Assembly (NCBI RefSeq): GCF_000332095.2
Contig: NZ_KI913949.1
Location: forward strand, 5,232,814-5,296,813
Origin: Leptolyngbya sp. PCC 6406
GTDB lineage: Bacteria; Cyanobacteriota; Cyanobacteriia; Phormidesmidales; Phormidesmidaceae
Direction of reading: 5' to 3'
DNA length: 64,000 nucleotides
Position numbers and translations under genes: made by a program. Below are positions 1 to 8,192 of this stretch, one piece after another. Within the stretch, counting starts at the first letter, position 1. Every line of letters begins with the position of its first letter. A model generated the notes under the pieces. That model saw nothing but the letters and a program-made list of their open reading frames with translations. It was not told the DNA's origin and made no database searches.

Positions 1-2
1 AG

Positions 3-155
3 ACCAAGATTTTGGAACAGTGTAGTCGCTGGTTTGACTCCGGTGATCTCCAGATTCACCTAGGTCAGACCTGGCCCTTGAGCCAAGCCGCCGAAGCCCA
101 CCGCTGGGTAGAAGCAGGCCACAGCCAAGGCAAAGCCGTCCTATTGATGGAGTAA
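3..155 (+). CDS. C-terminal end of a zinc-type alcohol dehydrogenase/quinone oxidoreductase (partial)
   Basis: The first 50 codons form an open frame that enters from the left edge and stops at TAA 153-155. The tail contains PLSQAAEAHRWVEAG followed by GKAVLLME. This is the usual ending of medium-chain dehydrogenase/reductase quinone oxidoreductases, where the last helix and strand carry an A..AH..ME..H..GK.VL pattern. Only the end of the nucleotide-binding domain fold is visible, so substrate and cofactor cannot be judged. The next gene starts 16 bp downstream on the same strand, so the two may be co-transcribed. Confidence 0.75.
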   Translation, partial: TKILEQCSRWFDSGDLQIHLGQTWPLSQAAEAHRWVEAGHSQGKAVLLME

Positions 156-171
156 ATAACACATAACAGTA

Positions 172-1116
172 ATGCTGAATTTTCAACCGCCGGGATTTGA
201 GCAACGGGTGACCGAGACCCACTTGGGCATCATGACCTACTACACCCAAACGGTGCCGGTGGACAATCCAGCCCCGACCTTGGTTTTTCTTCATAGCCTG
301 GGGGGTGGATCCTCTGCCTATGAGTGGTCCAAGGTTTATGGAGCCCTAGCCGCCGACTATGCCATCATCGCCCCGGATCTGGTGGGTTGGGGGCAGTCGG
401 CCCACCCCGCCCACAGCTACCAGGTAGAGGATTACTTCAAAATCATCACCCATTTGCTGGAAACGGTGCTGGCTAGATCTGCGACGGGCATTGGCGTAGC
501 CGCCCCGACGGGACTAGACCAGCCCTCTAGGGCCATCGTAATTGCCAGTTCCCTCACCGCAGGCGTCGTCATTCGCCTTGCCATCCAGCGGCCCGACCTG
601 TTTCAGCAACTCCTGCTAGTCTCTCCCGCTGGCAACGACGACTTTGGCCGGGGCTATCGCTACACCTTACCCGCGCTGCTAGCAGGTACTCCCGGTTTAG
701 ACCAGGTTGTCTACGGCCTGGGGGCGGCCAATGAACTCGCCGTCACCCAATTTCTGGCCACCTTCCTCTTTGCCAAGGCCGACCGCATCACCCCAGAAAC
801 CGTCGCCGCCTACCTGGCCAGCACCCTACAGCCCAACGCCCAATACTCCGCCCTAGCCTCCCTCCGGGGCGACATCTGCTTCGACCTCGCCCGCTACATG
901 GCCCAACTCACAGTCCCCACTCGGATCATTCTGGGGGCCGAGTCTCGCCTCAACCCCGCCCGCCAGGGAGAACGCCTCGCCGCTCTCAGCACCGCTGTGC
1001 AATCAGTCCAGGTGCTGCCCGATCTGGGCGTCTTGCCCCATGTGGAATATCCCGCCGTGGTGGTGGGCTTACTGCGGGGATACTTAGCCGACAGATTAAG
1101 TCACACAGCACAATGA
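172..1116 (+). CDS. alpha/beta-hydrolase fold protein
   Basis: The protein has 314 residues. The N-terminal core shows the hydrolase strand and oxyanion region (TLVFLHSLGGGSSAYEW, about residues 36-52) and the PDLVGWGQS turn near residue 85. The nucleophile elbow reads ASSLTAG (about residues 125-131), placing Ser127 as nucleophile. It has Ala and Thr where the family usually has small Gly residues. A late His in LPHVEYP (about residue 290) fits the catalytic His. Cyanobacteria carry several uncharacterised chloroplast-type hydrolases of this kind and no substrate can be inferred. It follows the oxidoreductase gene by 16 bp. Confidence 0.8.
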   Translation: MLNFQPPGFEQRVTETHLGIMTYYTQTVPVDNPAPTLVFLHSLGGGSSAYEWSKVYGALAADYAIIAPDLVGWGQSAHPAHSYQVEDYFKIITHLLETVLARSATGIGVAAPTGLDQPSRAIVIASSLTAGVVIRLAIQRPDLFQQLLLVSPAGNDDFGRGYRYTLPALLAGTPGLDQVVYGLGAANELAVTQFLATFLFAKADRITPETVAAYLASTLQPNAQYSALASLRGDICFDLARYMAQLTVPTRIILGAESRLNPARQGERLAALSTAVQSVQVLPDLGVLPHVEYPAVVVGLLRGYLADRLSHTAQ

Positions 1117-1203
1117 TTGGCAACACCGAATCGGACTTCAATTTTGTATCCACCTCCTTACAACATTAGGATTGCAACATTAGGACACCCATATTTGTTG
1201 ATC

Positions 1204-2625
1204 TTAGCCAAAGGTAAGGTGGCAAATGGCCAGGGAAGCCAAGATCCCAGCTACATCTGCGGATAGAGCCGCAGGTAAGGTATAGCGGGTGCGCATAACT
1301 CCGATACTACCGAAATAGACCGCCATCACATAGAACGTAGTTTCCGTGGAGCCCTGCATCGTAGAGACCAGGTAAGACAGGAATCCATCTGGGTCGTTGT
1401 CCACAATTTCAGACATGACCCCAAAGGCTCCCCCCCCAGAGAGGGGGCGAATAAATGCCATGGGTAGGGCTTCGGGGGGCATGCCAATTAACCCGGTGAT
1501 GGGGGTAAGAACTGTCGTTAAAATCTCCAAGGCTCCACTGGATCGGAACATGCCAATGGCCACGAAAATAACCACCAAAAAGGGAATAATTCGCACTGCA
1601 ATATCAAACCCTTCTTTTGCCCCTTCTGTCACTGCTTCGTACACGGCTACTCCTCGGAAATAGCCTAGGAGTAGCAGGCTACAAATGATGATGGGTAAGA
1701 GCCAATTAGAAATACCTGCCATTAGATCCGTTGCGGCAAGGTCAGGGGTGCCCTGTACCGTGAGGCGATAGATAATGGCCACAAAAAAGGCGGCTATCAA
1801 CCCCCCAAAGAGAATGCGCCCTATCCAACCAGGGGGAGTGAGGGGGAGGCTAGCTAGCTCATCTAAGTCCAATGGGTTTTCTGGATTGGATGCTACTGGG
1901 CTGGGGTCTGGGGTTAAGGCATCTCCAGCTAAGTCACCACCAGGGGCTGTTGCCTGGAATCCGCTAGCGGCAAACTCTGGAGTGATGGGCATGGCTGTGC
2001 CCTGGGCTTCAGGGTCGGGCTCTGAAGCAATCGCAGCTCGCCATCCTAAAACTTTAGCCACGACGATGGCCACAACAGTGGAACAGCAGGTGGCCACAAT
2101 GGAAGGCAGAATAATGGCGGCTGGGTTGGTAGCCCCGGCTCCAGCCCGCACGGTGATGGCACTAATGGGGAGAATGGTCAGGGAGGAAGTATTGATTGCG
2201 AGGAATAGGCACATTGCTGATGTAGCGGTGCCTGGGAGGGGGTTGAGCTTATTGAGTTCGGCCATGGCCTTGAGGCCGATGGGGGTAGCGGCATTCCCTA
2301 ACCCCAAGGCATTAGCGGCCATATTCATAATGATGGCGGACATGGCGGGGTGGTCAGGGGGGACATCGGGAAACAGGCGTACCATCACGGGACGAATCAA
2401 CCGTGCTATGACCTGCATCATGCCAGCGGCTTCTACTACTTTAATTAGCCCTAACCAGAGGGCTAGGGCTCCAATAAGACCAATAGCTAAGGTGACAGCG
2501 TTGGCAGCGGATTCAAAGATGGCTTCAGTTAACTCGGTCATGGCTCCCCGCCACGCTGCGATCGCAGTAGCAGAGATGATCATGAACAGCCAGATGCCAT
2601 TCAAAGGGGAGGTTGATTTGCTCAT
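1204..2625 (-). CDS. fused SpmA-SpmB nucleoside-recognition (Gate) domain membrane protein
   Basis: The protein has 473 residues and two homologous membrane halves. The N-terminal half (about 1-200) resembles spore maturation protein SpmA, with NMAANALGLGNAATPIGLKAM. The C-terminal half (about 300-473) resembles SpmB, with IRPLSGGGAFG and STMQGSTETTFYV. A soluble acidic/proline-rich linker (about 205-265) joins them. In Bacillus the two are separate proteins that affect spore-core dehydration. Cyanobacteria do not make endospores, so the role here is unknown; transport or membrane gating is a family-level inference. It is transcribed divergently from the mazE locus across a repeat-containing spacer. 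Confidence 0.85.
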   Translation of the reverse strand: MSKSTSPLNGIWLFMIISATAIAAWRGAMTELTEAIFESAANAVTLAIGLIGALALWLGLIKVVEAAGMMQVIARLIRPVMVRLFPDVPPDHPAMSAIIMNMAANALGLGNAATPIGLKAMAELNKLNPLPGTATSAMCLFLAINTSSLTILPISAITVRAGAGATNPAAIILPSIVATCCSTVVAIVVAKVLGWRAAIASEPDPEAQGTAMPITPEFAASGFQATAPGGDLAGDALTPDPSPVASNPENPLDLDELASLPLTPPGWIGRILFGGLIAAFFVAIIYRLTVQGTPDLAATDLMAGISNWLLPIIICSLLLLGYFRGVAVYEAVTEGAKEGFDIAVRIIPFLVVIFVAIGMFRSSGALEILTTVLTPITGLIGMPPEALPMAFIRPLSGGGAFGVMSEIVDNDPDGFLSYLVSTMQGSTETTFYVMAVYFGSIGVMRTRYTLPAALSADVAGILASLAICHLTFG

Positions 2626-2693
2626 AAGGAGCTCCCAGGAACAGACACATCCCCATGTATATACCGCCTTTCCCTCACTATTTTGAATTTATG

Positions 2694-2764
2694 GCGGTTC
2701 TCACTCGGGTTAAGTACAGGCAAGGGGCTTAAGCCCCTTGTTCACCAAAGTGTCATTAAGTTGA
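2694..2764. repeat. 71-bp interspersed palindromic repeat, copy 1
   Basis: These 71 bp match 28630-28700 with about 6 mismatches and no gaps. The centre is a perfect 20-bp palindrome around CTTAAG (arms CAAGGGG/CCCCTTG). It lies between the divergent spmAB fusion gene and mazE. It has no coding capacity and is a small interspersed repeat. Confidence 0.85.
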
Positions 2765-2918
2765 GGTGTACCTCATACATTAGGAACCGCTATATATAGT
2801 GCTGGATGTAGCCACCACCTGTAGTCACAATGGATATGCTTAGGCAATGTGTAGGGCTAGCAGGCTTCTGTCTCTATGGCAACCTCTATAGCAATCCCAT
2901 TTTATTTCTGAAGACCTT

Positions 2919-2982
2919 CGTAGCGTGGGTGAAGCGAAGCGTAACCCACGGGACAAGAGGCTTACTCAAGTTCATGCAAGAT
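2919..2982 (+). repeat. interspersed hairpin repeat carrying the mazE start codon, copy A
   Basis: The sequence begins CGTAGCGTGGGT, folds back through AACCCACG, and continues into AAGAGGCTTACTCAAGTTC followed by an ATG. The same arrangement recurs at 11741-11801. The ATG at 2974 inside the repeat is the only reasonable start for the downstream MazE-like protein. Confidence 0.75.
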
Positions 2983-3243
2983 CGCTATATCCGATCGCGG
3001 TTAATTAAAATCGGCAATTCCCAGGGTTTCAGAGTGCCGAAGCCCCTGTTAGATCAGTGCGGCATTGTAGGAGATGTAGAGATCCACATCCAAACGAACC
3101 AGCTCGTTATCCGACCCATCCATCATGCTCGTCAAGGGTGGGACACCCATTTTGTCGCTATGGCAGATGCCGGAGATGATGTTCTCCTGGATGGGGACAC
3201 CCTCCTCCCGACAGCGTGGGAGTCCCAGGGATGGCAGTGGTAG
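2974..3243 (+). CDS. mazE: MazE/AbrB-type antitoxin
   Basis: The protein has 89 residues. Its N-terminal swapped-hairpin DNA-binding domain is typical of MazE (IRSRLIKIGNSQGFRVPK, about residues 5-22), followed by an acidic, Trp-rich tail that would bind the toxin. The frame is open upstream to 2830, but family members start just before the YIRSR segment. ATG 2974 fits, and it lies inside an interspersed repeat, so the first few codons (MQD) are repeat-derived. The 3' end overlaps the start of a mazF remnant by 13 bp, the usual antitoxin-toxin arrangement. Because that toxin is broken, the antitoxin is probably an orphan. Confidence 0.85.
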   Translation: MQDRYIRSRLIKIGNSQGFRVPKPLLDQCGIVGDVEIHIQTNQLVIRPIHHARQGWDTHFVAMADAGDDVLLDGDTLLPTAWESQGWQW

Positions 3244-3371
3244 TTTCGCGGTTCGAGGTGTACCTCGTAACGCTAGATCCCCCGTTAGGGTATCAACTCA
3301 AAGCGGGACAAATCTCCTGGGGAGGAGTCAGGCATCAGACGTTGAGAATCCAGGAGACTCCTGACTCCTAG
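3231..3371 (+). pseudogene. truncated mazF/pemK toxin remnant
   Basis: An ATG at 3231 overlaps the end of mazE and reads MAVVVSRFEVYLVTLDPPL, the standard N-terminus of MazF/PemK ribonuclease toxins. Homology ends at codon 19-20, exactly where the MITE at 3288 begins. The following 27 codons to TAG 3369-3371 are element sequence. No toxin C-terminal segment resumes beyond the element, so about 90 residues, including most of the fold, are missing. It cannot be an active ribonuclease. Confidence 0.8.
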
Positions 3372-3433
3372 CTCCTGGCTCCTAGCTCCTAAATTTCTCG
3401 GAAGCAATATTGTCTCGGCTTACGTTGACACCC
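3288..3433. mobile_element. MITE-like element, family A, copy 1 (inserted in mazF)
   Basis: The element is about 146 bp. Its left end is GGGTATCAAC and its right end GTTGACACCC; as inverted repeats these match at 9 of 10 positions, and weaker pairing runs on for about 24 bp (AAGC.G.GACAA). The interior is low-complexity (repeated AGGAGTCAGG/CTCCTGACTCCTAG). A second copy lies inverted at 46888-47020. CGTTAGGGTAT and CGTTAGGCTAT flank or overlap the ends, possibly a decayed target duplication. There is no transposase, so it is non-autonomous. Confidence 0.8.
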
Positions 3434-3458
3434 TGTCGTTAGGCTATACACCCCATCC

Positions 3459-4037
3459 TCAAAATAACCGTCCCACTGCTACCCTAAACTCAGGCAAAAC
3501 AGGGCTAGTCAGTTCATCGGCAGCATATAGAGAAACCGCTAACTTCAATAGCCCACCCTCGCGACGATACACCTCTAGCTTGGGCTGCTTACGGTCGGCA
3601 ATCCAATACTCCAAAACCCCATAAGTAGAGTAAATCTTGAGCTTAGCTTCTTTGTCGCGACGCTCGTTTTTTTCACCAGGCGACAAGATCTCCACGACTA
3701 ATTCTGGTGCGGCAATCAGGTGTCCTGCCTTATCCAGCATGGTGTCTAGCCGCTCATGGCTAGCCCACACCACGTCTGGAATGACACTATCGCTCTCAGA
3801 AAACACCAATCCTGGGTTCACCGCTGCCTCGCCCAGCCCACTCTGTACCGACCAGTTTTCTAAAGCCATCCCAATTTTCACCGAAACATTTTGATGCTTC
3901 CAATGGGGGGCTCTGGTCACAAATAGCTCTCCATCAATAATTTCGTAGCGACGCCCATCTTCAGGCAGCACCTCTAAATCTGCCACCGTCCAACGGACAT
4001 TCGTGCTGGAAGTCGCCATCGCGATCGCGCCTCTCAA
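3459..4037 (-). CDS. Uma2-family (DUF820) putative endonuclease
   Basis: The protein has 192 residues and the PD-(D/E)XK-like Uma2 fold common in cyanobacteria. It shows the N-terminal signature GRRYEIIDGELFV, then SVIPDVVWA, the acidic/Lys core ELVVEILSPGEKNERRDKEAKLKIY split across two strands, and YWIADRKQPKLEVYRR. The family expands strongly in cyanobacterial genomes and its biological role is unsettled. The start could be Met7 (MATSSTN, position 4019), because the first six residues contain a HIP1 site. A second, distinct Uma2 gene lies at 15211. Confidence 0.88.
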   Translation of the reverse strand: MRGAIAMATSSTNVRWTVADLEVLPEDGRRYEIIDGELFVTRAPHWKHQNVSVKIGMALENWSVQSGLGEAAVNPGLVFSESDSVIPDVVWASHERLDTMLDKAGHLIAAPELVVEILSPGEKNERRDKEAKLKIYSTYGVLEYWIADRKQPKLEVYRREGGLLKLAVSLYAADELTSPVLPEFRVAVGRLF

Positions 4038-4212
4038 TCTTTGCTAAGCATAGCTCAGGCATTGATAGCGCTAGGCTGTCGTTGGTTCGTTGGTTCGAGA
4101 GGTAGCAGGTCAGAGGACGGTTTGTGCTACGCTCGTAAAGCTGTCAAAAATTCACACACCTAGGATTTCGGGTGTCCCGCTATGGGATGCACCTGGGTGG
4201 AGGCTAAACCCG

Positions 4213-4220
4213 AAAGGAGA
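4213..4220 (+). promoter_or_regulatory. strong ribosome binding site for rpsB
   Basis: AAAGGAGA lies 11 nt before ATG 4232. This purine run is clearer than in most genes of the window and fixes the rpsB start. A short GC-rich fold (GGTG-TCCC..GGGA-TGCACC, about 4169-4192) precedes it and might be part of a leader, but I cannot show regulation. Confidence 0.7.
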
Positions 4221-4231
4221 AAACTAAATCC

Positions 4232-5017
4232 ATGGCCGTCATCTCTCTGTCCGAGCTTCTGGAGTCCGGCGTTCACTTTGGGCACCAAACTCGCCGCTGG
4301 AATCCCCAGATGGCTCCCTACATTTTCACGTCTCGCAACGGGGTCCACATCATTGACCTGGTGCAGACGGCCCAACTGCTGGAGAGTGCCTACACCTACA
4401 TGCGCAGTGCTGCCGAAAAGGGCCAGAAGTTTCTTTTCATCGGCACCAAGCGCCAAGCCGCAGGCATCATTTCCCAAGAGGCGGCCCGCTGCGGAGCCAA
4501 TTTCGTCAACCAGCGCTGGCTGGGGGGCATGCTCACCAACTGGACCACGATTAAAACCCGTTGCGATCGCTTGAAGGAATTGGAGCGGATGCAGGAAACG
4601 GGAGCCCTGGCGTTGCGTCCTAAGAAGGAAGCCGCCGTACTGCGCCGGGAACTGGAACGGCTCCAGAAATATCTGGGGGGCATCAAAACCATGCGTCGTC
4701 CTCCTGATGTAGTGATCATCATTGACACCCGCCGGGAGTACAACGCTGTGCAGGAATGCCAGAAGCTAGACATTCCCATCGTGTCGCTGTTGGATACCAA
4801 CTGCGATCCCAACGATGTGGATATTCCCATCCCCGCCAATGATGATGCCATCCGCTCTATTAAGCTGATCTTAGGGAAGTTGGCCGATGCTATTTACGAA
4901 GGGTCTCACGGTCGCGTAGACAATGATGCCTACGCCGACTATGACGGAGCCGATGAGGACTACGACTATGAGGACGATATCCCTGAGGCCATCAGTGGGG
5001 ACGAGTCCGAAGAGTAG
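4232..5017 (+). CDS. rpsB: 30S ribosomal protein S2
   Basis: The protein has 261 residues and is collinear with bacterial S2 from the first residues: [19 protein letters not shown], then [33 protein letters not shown] and DAIRSIKLI. The last 30 residues form a highly acidic Asp/Tyr/Glu extension ([16 protein letters not shown]), a tail seen in cyanobacterial S2. It assembles on the 30S head/body junction. The downstream gene is tsf (64 bp gap), the conserved bacterial order, and they probably share a transcript ending at 5765-5806. Confidence 0.98.
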   Translation: MAVISLSELLESGVHFGHQTRRWNPQMAPYIFTSRNGVHIIDLVQTAQLLESAYTYMRSAAEKGQKFLFIGTKRQAAGIISQEAARCGANFVNQRWLGGMLTNWTTIKTRCDRLKELERMQETGALALRPKKEAAVLRRELERLQKYLGGIKTMRRPPDVVIIIDTRREYNAVQECQKLDIPIVSLLDTNCDPNDVDIPIPANDDAIRSIKLILGKLADAIYEGSHGRVDNDAYADYDGADEDYDYEDDIPEAISGDESEE

Positions 5018-5081
5018 ACCTGGGGGTTAAATAACCGCCGTTGCACACAACTAACGTTGGAAGATTAGCCACGAGGGCACT

Positions 5082-5741
5082 ATGGCAGACATTTCAGCAA
5101 AGCTGGTTAAGGAACTGCGCGAAAAAACTGGCGCAGGGATGATGGATTGCAAAAAGGCGCTGAAAGAAAACGACGGCGATACCGAAAAAGCCGTGGAATG
5201 GTTGCGCCAGAAGGGTATTGCCTCCGCCGCCAAGAAGGAAGGCCGAGTGGCCGCTGAAGGGTTGGTGGAAAGCTACATTCACACTGGGGGCCGAGTAGGG
5301 GTGCTAGTGGAGGTGAACTGCGAGACGGACTTTGTGGCCCGTCGCGAGGAGTTCAAGTCCCTGGTGCGAGACATCGCCATGCAGGTGGCGGCTTGTCCCA
5401 ATGTGGAATATGTCAAAACCGACGATATTCCCAAGGACATGCTGGAAAAGGAAAAGGAAATTGAGATGGGGCGGGAGGATCTGGCCAGCAAGCCGGAGAA
5501 TATCCGTGAAAAGATCGTTCTAGGCCGTATCGAGAAGCGTCAGAAGGAACTCTCTCTACTGGACCAGCCCTTCATCAAGGACCAAAACATCACGGTGGCG
5601 GAATTGGTGCAGCAGCGGGTTGCCCAACTGGGGGAAAAAATCCAGGTGCGTCGCTTCCAGCGCTTTGTGCTGGGAGAGGGCATTGAGAAGGTAGAGAGCA
5701 ACTTTGCCGAGGAAGTAGCGGCTCAGGCGGGCCTGAAGTAG
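5082..5741 (+). CDS. tsf: elongation factor Ts
   Basis: The protein has 219 residues. It starts with the UBA-like N-terminal domain ([21 protein letters not shown]), contains the [12 protein letters not shown]-Tu-interaction segment and ends after a single core subdomain. This short architecture is normal for cyanobacteria and shorter than the 283-residue E. coli protein. It recycles EF-Tu-GDP to the GTP form. It follows rpsB directly and is followed by a strong intrinsic terminator. Confidence 0.98.
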   Translation: MADISAKLVKELREKTGAGMMDCKKALKENDGDTEKAVEWLRQKGIASAAKKEGRVAAEGLVESYIHTGGRVGVLVEVNCETDFVARREEFKSLVRDIAMQVAACPNVEYVKTDDIPKDMLEKEKEIEMGREDLASKPENIREKIVLGRIEKRQKELSLLDQPFIKDQNITVAELVQQRVAQLGEKIQVRRFQRFVLGEGIEKVESNFAEEVAAQAGLK

Positions 5742-5764
5742 GTCTGAATCTCAAATTCCGACCA

Positions 5765-5806
5765 AGTACAGGGCAGAGGACTCCGGTCGTCTGCCCTGTA
5801 CTATTT
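5765..5806 (+). terminator. intrinsic terminator after rpsB-tsf
   Basis: A 13-bp perfect stem (AGTACAGGGCAGA pairing with TCTGCCCTGTACT) with a 12-nt loop is followed by ATTTT. It begins 23 bp after the tsf stop. Confidence 0.85.
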
Positions 5807-5843
5807 TGGGAGGATAGCAATCCGGCTAGGTTCAGGGTGGGGC

Positions 5844-6680
5844 ATGGCCGGAGGCTGGAATGATTGCACCACATCTTGGGAAATGACGTTGCCGGAAATG
5901 ACGTTGCCACCTCTGAGTTCTCGGACCATTCTCACGACACGGGTGGATGGCACCAGCTATGGGGATGCCTGCGATCGCATTCAGCAATGGGCCACCGCTG
6001 GCGAATCCTGCTATGTGGTTGCCGCCAATGTCCATGTCATCATGACTGCCTACAGAGACCACGCCTATCAGCAGGTTTTGGCAGATGCAGTGCTGGTGAC
6101 ACCGGATGGAATGCCCCTGGTGTGGGGGCTGCGGAGTCTGGGGCTGGAAGGACAGACGCGGGTCTATGGGCCAGACTTGATGCTGGCTTGGTGCGATCGC
6201 GCTTCCCAAGTCGGACTGCCCATCTATCTCTATGGCGGTAGTCCAGCGGTACTAGAAACCTTGCAACGGCAGTTGCCCGATACCTATCCCGGCCTCATCA
6301 TTGCTGGCGCTTATGCCCCCCCCTTTCGCCCCCTCAGCCCAGAAGAAGAAGCGGCGGACGTGGCCCGCATCATGGCCTCAGGGGCGCGGGTGGTGTTTGT
6401 AGGACTAGGCTGCCCCAAGCAGGAATTTTGGATGGCACGGCAGCGGGGACGGCTGCCCGTGGTGATGATAGGGGTAGGGGCCGCCTTTGCCTTCCACAGT
6501 GGCACCGTCTCCCAGGCTCCCCGCTGGATGATGCAATTGGGGCTAGAGTGGCTGTACCGCTTTAGCCAGGAGCCTGGGCGGTTGTGGCGGCGCTATGTGA
6601 TTAATAATCCCGCCTTTGTGCTCCTATTTGGCTGGCAGTGGTTGGGGGAGCGCTTGGGGTTCAAGAAACCTATCCTGTGA
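5844..6680 (+). CDS. WecG/TagA/CpsF-family (GT26) glycosyltransferase
   Basis: The protein has 278 residues. Family hallmarks are visible: VLVTPDGMPLVWG with the catalytic-type Asp, RVYGPDL, LYGGSPAVLE, FVGLGCPKQEFWM and the C-terminal PRWMMQLGLEWLYRF and EPGRLWRRY. These enzymes transfer a sugar such as ManNAcA or ManNAc to a lipid-linked intermediate at the inner membrane during wall polymer or exopolysaccharide synthesis. Starts at 5844 and 5886 are both possible, and conserved sequence begins after about residue 20. A 16-bp direct repeat (GGAAATGACGTTGCC, twice) lies in the 5' codons. It heads a polysaccharide run with the sugar transferase at 6730. Confidence 0.92.
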   Translation: MAGGWNDCTTSWEMTLPEMTLPPLSSRTILTTRVDGTSYGDACDRIQQWATAGESCYVVAANVHVIMTAYRDHAYQQVLADAVLVTPDGMPLVWGLRSLGLEGQTRVYGPDLMLAWCDRASQVGLPIYLYGGSPAVLETLQRQLPDTYPGLIIAGAYAPPFRPLSPEEEAADVARIMASGARVVFVGLGCPKQEFWMARQRGRLPVVMIGVGAAFAFHSGTVSQAPRWMMQLGLEWLYRFSQEPGRLWRRYVINNPAFVLLFGWQWLGERLGFKKPIL

Positions 6681-6729
6681 CGTATCTTCCTGACCCCTGC
6701 GGCATCCTAGGGTCAGTTCTGTCCCAACC

Positions 6730-8145
6730 ATGCCCCTGAAAGACCTACGCGCCCCCAGCGCTCCCCAACTGAAGCACCTGTGGACCTGGCGCTGGCGGCG
6801 GGTGCTGTTGTTGGTGCTGAGCGATAGTCTGGCCCTGGTGCTGGCTTGGCGCATCGCCCGTTGGCTCAATCAGTTTTTCTCTCCCATTCCACCCCAGTTG
6901 GTCTGGTGGGTCTGGTTTGGGCTGCCTAGTTTGTTTTGGATTCTGATCGCCGCCAACCTGCTGCTGTTTGCCCAGAATGGCCTCTACGGAGGGTTTTCCC
7001 AGGTCAAGAATTACCTGAAGGCGGGCAAACTGGTCAGCCTCCTCTATCTGGCGTCGTTGATTGTGATGTATTTCTACGACCCCAAACTGGACCCGCCGCG
7101 ATCGCTGTTTTTTACCGCCTGGTTTGGCAGTGTGACTCTGGTGATTCTGTCGCGGCTGGTGATCAGTGCTGTACTGCGCCCCTTTGAGCAAGCAGAAGCC
7201 TGTCTCCGAGTCTTCATTGTGGCTCCAGCTAAGCGCCTCAAGGGGTTATCGGAAACTCTGCAAAGGCGATCCCGTTGTTTGGTGGTAGGCGCAGCTCTGG
7301 CGGCGACGGCCAATAGCTCCACGACCCACCAGGCAATTTTGACCTCGGGGGCAGACTTGGTACTGGCGGAATCCTTACCTGATGCGGTGTTGGCCTCTAG
7401 TTTCTACTGGCAACTGCGGCGGATGGGGGTAGGGTTACGGTTATTACCCTCTAGCCGGGAGATGCTCTATCGCCGGGGCATCCCCGAGATCTTTGCCGGG
7501 ATTCCCACGCTGCGGTTGGATGCCCCCCTGATTGTGGGGGTGGACTACCGGATCAAGCGGGGGCTGGACTATCTGGGGGCGGGCTTGGGGCTGGTGATTT
7601 TAGCGCCACTATTTGTTGCGATCGCGATTGCCATTCGCCTCGATTCCCCCGGACCCATCTTTTTTCGCCAGGAACGTATGGGGCTCCACGGCAAGGTGTT
7701 TCAGGTCTGGAAGTTTCGCACCATGGTAGTGGATGCCCCCACCCTCCAGGCAGACCTAGAGCGCCACAACCAAGCCGCCGATGGGGTGCTGTTTAAGCTC
7801 AAGGCAGATCCCCGCGTTACCCCCCTGGGGCAGTTCCTCCGCCGCACCAGCTTGGATGAATTGCCCCAGTTGCTTAACATCCTCTGCGGGCAGATGAGCC
7901 TGGTGGGGCCGCGCCCTCTGCCCCTGCGGGATGTCGCCCAGTTTGATCCCTGGCACCACATTCGCCATCAAGTCCTCCCCGGTATTACCGGGCTCTGGCA
8001 AATCTCCGGGCGCTCAGACCTCGACAGCTTCGACGACGCAGCCCGCCTCGATCTCCACTACATCGACCACTGGTCCCTTAATCTAGATCTGGAGATTTTG
8101 ATCGAAACCCTCCGCATTGTTCTCCTCGGCAAAGGCGCATACTAA
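6730..8145 (+). CDS. undecaprenyl-phosphate sugar phosphotransferase (exopolysaccharide initiation)
   Basis: The protein has 471 residues with the WbaP/WcaJ architecture. Four hydrophobic helices lie in residues 15-160, a CoA-binding-like degenerate middle domain follows, then a fifth membrane helix (about 275-305). The catalytic bacterial sugar transferase domain to the end contains DSPGPIFFRQER, KFRTM, RRTSLDELPQLLNIL, GPRPLP and GLWQISGRSDL. It would transfer a sugar-1-phosphate from a nucleotide sugar to the polyprenyl phosphate carrier, the first step of repeat-unit assembly. The neighbouring GT26, methyltransferase and Wzy/WaaL-like genes fit one surface-glycan pathway. Confidence 0.93.
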   Translation: MPLKDLRAPSAPQLKHLWTWRWRRVLLLVLSDSLALVLAWRIARWLNQFFSPIPPQLVWWVWFGLPSLFWILIAANLLLFAQNGLYGGFSQVKNYLKAGKLVSLLYLASLIVMYFYDPKLDPPRSLFFTAWFGSVTLVILSRLVISAVLRPFEQAEACLRVFIVAPAKRLKGLSETLQRRSRCLVVGAALAATANSSTTHQAILTSGADLVLAESLPDAVLASSFYWQLRRMGVGLRLLPSSREMLYRRGIPEIFAGIPTLRLDAPLIVGVDYRIKRGLDYLGAGLGLVILAPLFVAIAIAIRLDSPGPIFFRQERMGLHGKVFQVWKFRTMVVDAPTLQADLERHNQAADGVLFKLKADPRVTPLGQFLRRTSLDELPQLLNILCGQMSLVGPRPLPLRDVAQFDPWHHIRHQVLPGITGLWQISGRSDLDSFDDAARLDLHYIDHWSLNLDLEILIETLRIVLLGKGAY

Positions 8146-8192
8146 AAAGAATCAGCATGGAGTCGAGAGTCGAGATGAATAGCAAGTAATTT

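Noticed and set aside
1775-2686. Long plus-strand open frame (303 codons) opposite the SpmA-SpmB gene
   Set aside because: It is the antisense shadow of a well-supported gene; its composition (Met/Arg/Ala-rich, no domains) is typical of a shadow in GC-rich DNA.
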